A model generated the notes under the pieces. The model saw nothing but the letters and a program-made list of their open reading frames with translations, was not told the DNA's origin and ran no database searches. This document shows positions 10,003 to 20,900 of a DNA stretch of 64,000 nucleotides, piece by piece. Origin of the DNA: Brassica napus (lineage: Eukaryota; Streptophyta; Magnoliopsida; Brassicales; Brassicaceae); assembly GCF_020379485.1 (NCBI RefSeq), contig NC_063437.1, positions 16,393,726 to 16,457,725 of the forward strand, in the 5' to 3' direction. The stretch's first letter is position 1. Each line of letters starts with the position of its first letter. Made by a program: the position numbers and the translations under genes.

Positions 10003-13000
10003 TCTATATATATAAAGGGGAGTTTTCTCTCACCTCAGCCCTCCACATCATTATTCAGCATGGGGCTTCTTCTGCCACGTCAGCATCCTCTCTTTTAGAT
10101 TCGTTGGTTTTGTGTGTGTTGTTAATGGTCTTTCACGAAAGCATAAAATTGTGAAATACTGTTTGGGCTCTCACCTCTTTTGGGCTTTAATTTTGTACGT
10201 CCAATTCCCATCAACTTTGTCGTCTACCTATTAACCTTCTTATCTTATATAGAACGGCCTTTGTAACGTACAGATGACCTTCATATCTTCTTACTAACCT
10301 TCTCAATTATAGCAACCCTCCCAAACGTCTCATTAATTCTCATTAAAGTATCCTTCACCTCATCCTTACGCTAGCAACTATAAATAAGCATGTAGAGTTT
10401 GACTTTTCTCATCGCATCCTCTTCTTTTCTATCTCAACATTTCAAACACAGAAAAACCAATGGCATCCTCAAAGATTCCGGTTTCTGAATAGAAACTAGG
10501 TCGTTGTAGTCTGTTGTTAAGGGTGTAGATATCTATAACCTTGAATCTACTAAGGTTCATCCCACCTGAAATTTTCTCAGGATAATCGAGGGAATAATCA
10601 AAGATGTTGGAAGAGAAATAATAATTTTCAGTCCAGTGGAATGGCCTAGGCTCGATTAAGTGAATACATCTATAAATGAAACGAAATAGAGTTCCTCGGA
10701 AAATCCAAGCTGGTGAAAGAAGCATGGCACTTGAAACCAGAAATGGCGTGGTTTATGTGGGTCTGACTCTGAGAGGAACATATACTCCAGTCTGGCTAGA
10801 GACAAAGGAGACGTAGCCACAGCTCTCGAACCAGCTTTGAGAGGCTTGGAACAGAGATCAGTCCAAGAAACATTGTCATCTCTGCAAGTCACGGTACGGG
10901 TTTTGCTGGGGAATCATTCTGGGAGTAAACTCTCCTCAGGAAAAACGTTTTTGAAGCTTATAACTTGATGTATTCGCTGTACAAAATTTGAGATTGGTGA
11001 TGCCTGAGGAGAAATTGAGAGAATATATTCGTTATAAAAGCCAAGGAGAGAAAAAACAAATCGAGAAAATCTAAAGTTTTAGTTTTGCCATTAATAAAGA
11101 GGAAGTGGTTGTTCTAGGAGATATGCCGAACAGCCAAGGAGAGAAAGAAGAAAGTCACAACTCACAAGATAGAAACATGTAAGGAAAAATATATTTTATT
11201 AATGGTGAAAGGAAGAGTGGTTACAGCTGTGCACGCACTTGCCATGATTTCCCACTATTGTTTTAGTTACTCTCACATTCTTACTTTTCATCTTCGTTAT
11301 TAGAGATATACTTTTAACATTAGATACGATAATGCATGAAAATGTCTATATTTATATTTTCTCTACATGTTTTGGTTTTTAAATTCTTCACTGTTACTTT
11401 ACATTACTCTATTTATATCTTTCTCAATTCACTGATCAAATTCAATAAATATATATAATTATTATTAATTAGAAAATTGTTCTACAAGATCAAACGTAAC
11501 ACTATCACAACATTCATCAAAATGTAAATCACTATCAAATAGATAAAAGTTAAAATTAAATTTGGGAAAGGAATATAAATAAAAGTTAATTTTTGTATCT
11601 TATAACGCATATATATATATATATATAATATTCTAAAGTTTAACCTGTTCTAAAAACAGGTAAGTAAAAGAGTAAATAATATATAAGCATCTTAAATTTT
11701 AGTACATATTTGAAAATGCCAATCAACTCTTAATTAAAAGTAATATTAACATTATTGTTTGTTTTTCATTCATTTTTAGAAATCTTAAGTATGTCTTTTT
11801 TTAAAAAGATTTTAATTGTTCTACATTTTTGCACATTATTTGTTCTATTAGTAAATAGAAAAAAAATTCTTAGAATCATCAACAACTTTGACTTTAATTT
11901 CAGTGACATATACGTTCAAACAAATAATGCTTCTTCAATTATTGAATACGTTACAAAAAAAAAGTTAACTAATCCAAGCAAATATAAAAAATAATAAGAT
12001 AATTACATCACAAAATATAATCTCAAACATTTTTCTAACTGAATGTTTAAAGAAATGAGATATTTATGAGTACATCAGAGGCGCCCAATACGTAAAATTA
12101 AGGGATGGATCAAGTCTTCCACAAACAATATACCCTTCTATTTTTCAGTAAAAAATGTATTATATTTAGAGAAAAAGACCAAAATAGCACTAAATCAAGT
12201 TTTTGTTTCCAAACTAGCATTCAAGGCAAGAAGTCACAAAAATAGCACTCAAGGAGTGGGGTTTAGGGTTTAGAATTTAGGGTTTAGGGTTTAGAGTTTA
12301 TGTTTTAGGGTTTAGAGTTGAGAAGTGGGGTTTTGGAGATAAGATTTCAAATTTTGAAAAATAAAAAAATTTAAATTTTCAAAAGATAAAATGTTATTTT
12401 GGTCATTTTAGTTTTTGAGTGCTATTTTTATGATATAAACTTAGAAAGATGCTATTTTGGAGATTTGCCATTATATTTATCTTATTAATATCATTGTAAC
12501 CTTTATTTAGTCACTTTTAAGTATTACACATTAATTATATATCTGGGCAGAAATATAAATATAAATCTAATTTATTTTTTTCTGGTGTTGATTTTGGAAT
12601 TTTCCGATTTTTCAAATTATATAATTGTGGGATCTTATTGGTTATATTTTGAAACGGTTTTTATATGAGTTCCATTATAAAATGCATACATTAGCTATAC
12701 AAAAACATCATGGAAATGCATACATTGAACCCTACAATATATAGTAAAAAAGAAAACATTTACACGAAAATCGCAAAGTCTCGAGACATATTTAACAACA
12801 AATAAAAACTGAAAAATGTTAAAATATATAAAAATTTAAAACATTAAGTTAAATATATAAAAAATGCACATTTATACAATATATTAATAAACAAAATTCT
12901 CAAGTGTGCACTGAATCTATGCCCACCAAATACAGTTTTTGCTGCTCTGAAGAAATCAGATCAAAATAATATCGTTTTGACATCAATATCAAATACATCA

Positions 13001-13107
13001 AATATATTTCATAAAAATGACAAAATCTGAAAAACAAAGTACACATTTTAAAATTTTAAATAGCACAAATATCAAATAATCCGCGCGAAGCGCGGGAACA
13101 CCACTAG
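10003..13107 (+). mobile_element. Non-autonomous Helitron, 3.1 kb
   Basis: The 5' end is TCTATATATATAAAGGGGAG after an A. The 3' end is the hairpin CCGCGC-GAA-GCGCGG, then GAACACCACTAG followed by T. Both match Helitron rules and the element has no Rep or helicase sequence. The subterminal TGCCACGTCAGCATCC resembles the other large Helitrons of the window. Exon-like, more GC-rich sequence at about 10380-11000 may be captured host DNA: a short open frame starts MASSKIPVSE near 10460, and another includes SMALETRNGVVYVG near 10710. I do not recognise it. The rest is AT-rich. Confidence 0.85.
12168..12469. mobile_element. MULE-type MITE with telomere-like core, 302 bp
   Basis: Exact 9-bp target duplication ATTATATTT at 12159-12167 and 12470-12478. 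The ends are inverted around a CCAAAATAGCA motif, and the core carries several GGGTTTAG units. It is nested inside the Helitron. A relative with the same core and layout is at 20249-20586. Confidence 0.8.
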
Positions 13108-13732
13108 TTAGAAATAACCTAAACTATTCTAATTTTTTAAAAATATTCAAAACTAATCTCTGATTAATCCTCAAATTTTTATACGTGATTGTAAATATGT
13201 CACAAAAAGCATAACGTCATATACTCTCTCATTTGCAACTGGAAATTTGTTAAGTGCAGGACAAAACCGATTAATTTAGAGTTCAAAATGTCTGACATCA
13301 AAATCATTGTCAATACGTATTTAAAATATGGCTATACGGCAAATAAGCCCAAAATCAATCGATCGAAATGATTTTCTTTTCTGCCAAATACTAATTTTTT
13401 TTTTTTTTTGTTCAAAATTTCCATTACAGAATTCATAAAACAGAAAACAAACGATTTATAGGGACGAACAAGATGGACCACGTTGGATCGATCACACGCG
13501 CCTGTCGAGTGACGAAAAACGTACGAAGTTATGAGTAATGTGGACTCCCTCCCTCGTAAGATTTCAAATTCGAAAAACCAAAACGACTCTCAGCCCCACC
13601 CCCACCACTCTTTCTCTCTCAAACTTTCTCGGAAAATAAAAAGGTTCCCGAGAAATTCAAATCAAATCATATCATATGAATACCGCCGCTTCCTAGCTGA
13701 AACGCACAGATTCATTCTATCGAGCGAGAGCC

Positions 13733-15905
13733 ATGGGTTGTCTCTTCCGTTGCTTCCTCCGTGCCAAAGCCGAGGAGCAATCTACCGTCGGCGATTCCGT
13801 CTCTCAACCTCCCGGCGGCAACTCCATCGTAATCCCCTCTCTCTCTCTCGCTTCCTTTGATTTCAGTCTCGAATTACAGTTCTCAGAAGTTAAAATCGAT
13901 TGTAAATGTTCGTTTGTTAGTCTACTTGAGCTGGATTTTTTTGGTAGCTCGGCGTTAACATAGCTTCTTTTACAGAGAGGCCATGACTCGAAGAATCGTT
14001 TATCAGCTTTGTTTCTCTCTCAAGGTAGTATTTATATCTCTTCTTATTCAATGTATGGTTTGAAAGAAGAAGAAGAAGAAGAAAGGTCTTACTTGTTTCT
14101 TCCTTCTCTAGAGAAAGCGGATTCTCCGCCACGTCATCACTGTGAAGGATCTGGTTTGCATATTATCAAGGATGAGGTATCTCTTCCTATCAATTTCGAA
14201 CCGTGTGATTCCAATTACTCTTAGCTTCCATTGTGTTGTCAGTTAGCACTTTTCTGGAGGATAAGGTATCTTCATGTTGCTTGAGATACACTTCATGTTA
14301 GATCTTTGCTTGCTTTGTTTGTGATATTGGAGGTCAAGCTCTGGCCTGTGTAATGGATAAAAATAAAATAAAATAAACACAAGGGTTCTATTTTCTTATG
14401 TTTACATCATTACCTTTCCTTGAAATTATCTGATTCTAATCACTGTTAGCTTCTATCACTGCGTTTGCTAGAGATTCTTTTGTTTTTTTGCATGTATCAA
14501 TCGAATTTGTTGCTCGCTTTTACAAAATGAAAACATAATCCTCCTGTTTACCTCTGGAATTACAGGTTCAGCTTCTCAAAGCTTGCGGTGCAACAACAGC
14601 AGCCACACCAGTTGAAATTAGGAAAGCATCCCAAACTCCTCAACGTGGAAAACAGCTTACACCTTCCCAATTTCATTCCTGGATCTCTGATGCAGTCTTT
14701 CACTTGGATGAACCGTGCGAAGAGGTTTCAGAGCAAACTCCTAGCAGGTGCTACTTTTCTTAGCAAATATCTCTTTTAAGCAGAGCATTTGAAAACTAAA
14801 ACTGCATATATCCTAACATTATTCTACAACACGCAAGAGGTTTCTTTTGATCTAGAATTTTACTCTTTTGTCAAACATCAGTTGCGTGACGAGGATCTCC
14901 ACTGGATATAGTGATGCTGGTGAAGAAAGCCAAGAAAGCATTGGTACTGAGTTCAGGGATGGGGTGTATAGATCCAGCAAGGTGCCATTCGCAGCTGGAA
15001 ACATTACGGGAAAGAGGAAATCAGTGTGGTCTAAATGTGATTTTGATCAATCTTACTCTTCTACTTCTTCCAAGAACAGCACTTCAAAGACACCAGAGAA
15101 GGCTGGAAAAAGTAATTTCTCAACAACCTCGCGTAATCTTACCTCACTGAAGCTATCGGATGAGATTCAAACTCCTGCAGTTATGGAATCAGCAGTAAGG
15201 GGAAGACCAAGAATCAGGTCGCAGTGTTTGCATTCACCTTCCAGTCTTACTGCAAAAGCCTCCATATGTAAGCTCCCTGAAGATTCAGATGAGACTAAAG
15301 AGCATGCTTGCAAAGAGAAGAAAGAAACTGAATCTCCAATATCAGTAACTTGTGAGGGAAATTTGGAAGAGAGTTCAGCTAGTCCTTCTCCTTGGGTGAA
15401 GCAGAGTGAAGCGAAGAGTAAACAAAAAATGACGGCTACTATATCCACTGTTACTTATGGGGACAGGCCCATCATTGGAACGGCTGCTGCTCACTGGAAC
15501 GAGAAAGAGCAATCTCAAATCTCACCCAAATGGTGGGATGGTAATGGGATACCAAACTCTACAAACAAGTACAAAGAGGTACCTACTCTCCTGTTTAATC
15601 TCTAGTCCTCTCACTCATGATACACATGGGAGTTACTTTTCTTAATGCAGGATCAGAAAGTGAGCTGGCACGTAACATCTTTTGAGGAGAGATTGGAGAA
15701 AGCACTTTCAGAAGAAGGCGGTCAAGGTTTCACCCCATCAAGGTACATTCTTCTCCTTCTCTTAATGAAAGTGGTAAGTAGTAACCGATGATGCATAAAC
15801 CTGTTGCTGTGCAGAAAGCTTGAAATAATGGAAGAGGCTGAAAGCGACACAGCTATACCACAGCTGCATCATCCAGCGCAATCCACATCAATCGTTTCCT
15901 TTTGA
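13733..15905 (+). CDS. JASON-like: JASON-like protein
   Basis: Seven exons joined in frame with GT-AG introns: 13733-13828, 13976-14024, 14112-14176, 14566-14747, 14882-15578, 15651-15742, 15815-15905, giving 423 residues. The product begins MGCLFRCF, a possible myristoylation/palmitoylation signal. It then has LSALFLSQ, KACGATTAATPVEIRKASQ, a long Ser/Lys-rich middle, GRPRIRSQC, and a C-terminal block with ISPKWWDGNGIPNSTNKYKE and SWHVTSFEERLEKALSEE. This arrangement is that of the Arabidopsis JASON family, which keeps the two meiosis-II spindles apart in pollen mother cells; loss gives unreduced pollen. The family match is from memory of those motifs. All splice phases close, so the gene looks intact. 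Which family member it is cannot be told from this window. Confidence 0.85.
14062..14083 (+). repeat. GAA microsatellite in JASON-like intron 2
   Basis: About six GAA units in the intron between exons 2 and 3. Its length does not affect the coding sequence. Confidence 0.85.
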
Positions 15906-17037
15906 ACATCGTGTAGTCTATTATTGAGTATTGAGACAGTATTGGGCGCTTTCGTACAGAATGATTATCATGAGTTCATGACTCATGAGCAATATGTGAT
16001 GATACGTAGAAGAATCTATATAGCAAACTTTACACGACGGTTCATGATTTCGTATATCCTTTCTATCACATCACCTGATAGTATATGCAGTGTCATTCAT
16101 TGCAAGTCCTGAATGATTGGTTATCAAGTGCTTGATGTTTTAAGTTCTTATATTTTTCATTATCTATTGATTCTGTCTACTATATATACTTTAAGCTAAT
16201 TCTATTAGGAGCCAGAAGTTTATGGACGGAGAAAATAGCGGTCCAATTATGCCTCCGAATAGCAAGACATCAACACATTATTTAAGCGTGGACACTTGAG
16301 TATTTGATTCGTTTTCATTTTTGGATTTTAGATATTTTGGAAATAAAGATATATAAGAACCATTTGGGTACTTATTACATCTGGATCGGCTTTATGGCAT
16401 CTCTTACTCCACTCTATTTTTAACTCTAAAATAGAGTTTAAAGCGAAAATGTTCCAATGATACTCTATTTTTATAGAGTGAAAACTAGTTTTACTCCAAA
16501 TATATAATAACTTATTTATTTTTTGTTCAGCACTCTATTTTTTACTCTAAAATAGAGTACCATCGGAGCAAATTCCAACTCTATTATAGAGTTATTATAT
16601 TTTAGAGAAAAAAATAAAATAAACCATTGAAGATGATCTTAGTTTAGTTTGGTCATTTTGGTGTTTGAATTGGTTGATATAGTAAGATTCTGAACTGATT
16701 TATATATAAACGGCATGCATTTACATATTTAATTATTTAAAAATAAACATAACTAATATTTTAGATATATAAACAGTATTTTATGTATTTGATAATTTTT
16801 TTGTTTTTTTCGGTTCAGTTTTGGTGAGATTTCAGTTTAATTCGGATAATTTGAATATATAAATACATCAACTGTTCCAGTATTTATGATTATTTGGATA
16901 CTTATTAGTTCGGTTCAGTTTAGTTTTTTTTTTAGTTTCGGGCAATTTGTCCTTGCCTAGTCATAGTTCGGTTCAGTTTAGTTCCTTTAGTTCTGGGAAA
17001 TATGTCCTTGCCTAGTCATATATCTTAAATGAAGAAC
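15906..17037. other. 3' flank of JASON-like gene and spacer
   Basis: The 3' UTR probably occupies the first 200-300 bases. Then comes a MITE-like palindromic stretch (annotated separately). From about 16720 to 17030 the sequence is homologous to 36240-36470, the downstream flank of the pseudogene copy A'. No other gene seen. Confidence 0.6.
16395..16612. mobile_element. Palindromic ACTCTATTTTAGAGT-type MITE
   Basis: A run of interleaved inverted copies of ACTCTATTTT and AAAATAGAGT, with an internal TGTTCCAATGATACTCTATT. It resembles the 27413-27675 stretch. Exact ends and target duplication were not resolved. Confidence 0.5.
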
Positions 17038-17700
17038 TAGAGGTGGGCGTTCGGGTACCTATTCGGGTTTGGTTTGGGTCTATTCGGGTTTCTGGTTTTC
17101 GAGGTCAAAGATTTCAGCTCCATTCGAATATTTTTAAGTTTCGGTTCAGGTTCAGTTCAGATCTTTTTCGATTCGGGTTTGGATAACCCATTAAAATTAT
17201 TTTTAAAAGTTTAAAATTTATTATATACTTTAAATTTCTCATAATCTATAAACAAAATATTATATTACATACAAATTTGAATAACATATGTCAAAATACC
17301 TAAACTTAACATATAATTTGATTTGGTTTGAATATTTGGATAGATAATCAATAGATATTTCAAATATTTTGGTGTTTTTAGTATATTTTAGCTATTTTAG
17401 ATATTTGCTTTTGACTATTAATATATATTTTCAAGTATTTTGGATAATTTAAAAATATCTTATATATTTTAGATTTTTTAATAAACATTAAAACTAAAAT
17501 ATATTTATATAAGGGTGTATATAAGTCAATTTTAGATACATTCGGGTACCCGGAATACTTCGATTCGGGTCGAGTTCGGTTCTGGTTCTTTAGATACCAA
17601 CATTTTGAATTATTTAATCAATTTGGGTTCGGGTTCGGTACTACTTTTTCGGGTCGGGTTCGGTTCGGTTCTTCGGATTCGGATATTTTGCCCAGCCCTA
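17038..17700. mobile_element. hAT-like non-autonomous element, 663 bp
   Basis: Left end TAGAGGTGGGCGTTCGGG and right end (reversed) TAGGGCTGGGCAAAATATCC, with GTTCGGGT-rich subterminal repeats and an AT-rich core. The flanks TGAAGAAC and AGAAGAAC make an 8-bp target duplication with one mismatch. The homologous region around 36460 near copy A' has no such insertion, which confirms its mobility. Confidence 0.8.
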
Positions 17701-17998
17701 AGAAGAACTACATATATTTCGAAGGATGAGATAAGCATTTTCGCATGTTATATTATTTATAAACATTTTTTAGCAAAAAAAAACAACTACATAATAAAAC
17801 GTTTTAAGATACTGATCGTTTAGTTTGACAAAAAAAAAAAAGATACTGATCGTTTTAATTCTATAGGTTATTGGATACACGATAATATGATGAGACCAAA
17901 TGTGAAAATAGGCATACGATATCACATGTATTCTTGTGATTTTATTCTACACGACAAATCTTAGTAAACCTCTGACATTAGTGTCCATCTTTTACTAT

Positions 17999-20900
17999 TC
18001 AGATCCTGAAATGGAGCAAAGGAGAGGCTCCATCAAGTCCTCTAGCCAAGTAATGCCTCGCCAATTCGGTCGTGGTGGTGTTTATGTACTTGGGAGGGTT
18101 TTGTGTAGAAACAAGCTCTTTAATGGGGCCATATACTTGCTCATTTGGTATGGTGTGCATAAAGAAAGATGCTATCGAAATGCGCGGTTCTTCACTTCTG
18201 TTCGCCAAAACCCTATGCTCCACACTAACAAACTTATCGTTGCTTATAAGCTGCAAGAAACCATAACACATGCATATATTGGGATTTGTCAGAACATGGA
18301 TTGTTGTTTACAAAAACTAATCAAGAATGAAATTAAAATATTTGCCTGTAAGAGATCTCCGAGGTTAACGATAAGAGCTTTGGGATTAGGAGGGACATCG
18401 ATCCAGCATCCATCATGGAGAACTTGAAGTCCTCCAATGTGGTCTTGGAGAAGAACAGTGATGAAAGATATATCTGTGTGTGAACTTATCCCAAAGGTTC
18501 GGTCAGGTTCTGGACAAGGCGGGTAGTAATGAGAGAGCAATGACAAGCTCTTTGCGCAGTCCAGTTCTCTGAGGTGGTTAGGTTCTAAACCAAGAGCTTC
18601 TGATAAAAGTCCAAAGATTAGTTCTCCTAACTTCATCATTTGCTTTGAATACTCCAACATGATATTCCTGAAATAGTAACCACCACGTACATTTCATTAT
18701 TAATTATATATATATATCCTATATATTAAAACAGAAGTCACAACCTTGATTCATGTGTGATTTTTTAAAAATAGACCTAATGGACCTATTCATAGAAATT
18801 CATACTATATTTTAATTCAAACTAATAATAAATATAATTTTTAAAATATTTTAATAATAGTATCTTTTGATATCTTTTCATTTTAAATATAAATATATTT
18901 ATTTTAAAATTCTAACAAATCTGTTTAAAAAGATTTTTACAAAATCTTCATTTTCGAAATTATATTTAAATATTTTCACTAATTTCAAAATTAGTTTAAA
19001 ATATTATTATACATTAATATATTTAATTATATAAAATGAAAAATAAAAAAATCTATAACATTTTAGTTATTATATAATCATAATCAATCATATTAAATTA
19101 AAATTATTATATTGAGCTAAATATAATGAAATTGTATTAAATTTACATATTTATATATTTTATTTTCGTAATTATAAAATATTTATGTTCAAAAATAAAA
19201 TCTAATATGTTGGTAAGATGGGTTAACATTATCAAACTATATAATACATGTATTTCTTTAAAGTTAATAATATAAAATCTTTGCAACTACTTTAATCATA
19301 ATATATTTTCATTTTAAATATAATATATATTTATATATTATATTTTAAAAATTCTAATAAATCTGTGTAATATTTAAACAATAACTTAATGTATTTTAAG
19401 TTATCGTTTAGAAATAAAAATAAATAAATTATAGTCATGATCACGTTAAAATATAATTATTATACTAAAATAAATATGATAAAATTATATTCAATTGATA
19501 AATTTATAAATTTTATTTTCATAAATATAAACTATTTATTTAAAATATAATATGATGATAGAACGGCTTAAAATTAACAAACTATATAATACATGTCTAA
19601 AAATTAACATATCTTACACTTTTATATATACAATAATAAATTATCTAAAATAAATAAGCATAAAAATATTGGTAAAAAGAAATCCAGTTTTGAAATACGG
19701 ATCAGAATTTAGCATAAATTAAATACAAAATATTTTTTAAATATATTTTCTCATGAATATATTTATTTGCTTAATAACTAAATGCAAATACAATAAGATA
19801 AATATATAATAATAAGTGGTAAATACATAAGGTTTAAACAATTAATTAATTATAACATGTAAATTATAAAATTATTGTATTTGAAATAGTTATATAAATA
19901 TTTATGTATATGATTAACATTAAAAATATATACCACTTATGTTCTTTTTTTTTTTTGTAACATACCACTTATGTTCTAAAACAATAATTTATGTATAGAA
20001 AAGTGAAAACAAACACCCGTGCGGTTGCACGGGTCAAAATCTAGTATAATATTATTTGAGAAGTCACTTTCTTATATAGCGCTCTCACGTTAATTCTCAC
20101 AGTGGTTTGATTACTATGATATCCTTAATGAATTCTTTAATCACATTGTTATTAAAAAGAATTATATATAGTTAGGTAATATTATTAAAACATGTGATTT
20201 AATAAATTTTCCTCACGTAAGTTACATATTAACATAGTTATATTATAAGAGTAATTCCCTAAGATAGACTTAAAAACGTTTTTGTCACAAATATAAACCT
20301 TAAAAATAAAAAATGACCAAAATAGACTTAAATGTTTTATCAAAAGAATCAAATATACACTTAAACATATAGAGTTAATTAATCTAGACATTAGAGTTAA
20401 GGAGTGGAGTTTAGGGTTTAAGGTTTAGGGTTTAGAGTTTAGAGTTGAGGAGATTGGGGATAAGATTTCAAACTATAAATTTTTTAAAAAAAAATTCAAA
20501 ATAAAAAATGCTATTGTGGTCATTTTAGTTTTAGAGGTCTATTTTTGTGACAAAAACTTAAAAAAATCCATTTGAGAGAATTACTCATATTATAATGCGG
20601 GTGACCTTAAACAATTTACATATTTCCTCATACATTAAACGATTTCCTTATTTTAGTTATTTTCTTAATAGAAAAAGAAACTACGTCTAGTTAGTAAGGT
20701 TTCTAAGGAAGCTACGTTTAGTTAGTAAGAATTATACGAGTTGTCCTTTTTTCCTATTTACATTTTTGATTTCTGATATTTTTTGAAATTCAATTTTGAT
20801 ATAAACCTAAGGTGATAACTATACAATTTTCTATGATACTTAGGAATATTATACTTTTTGATAAGTATACAATTTCCTATTCTTTAAAATTCTCCTAACA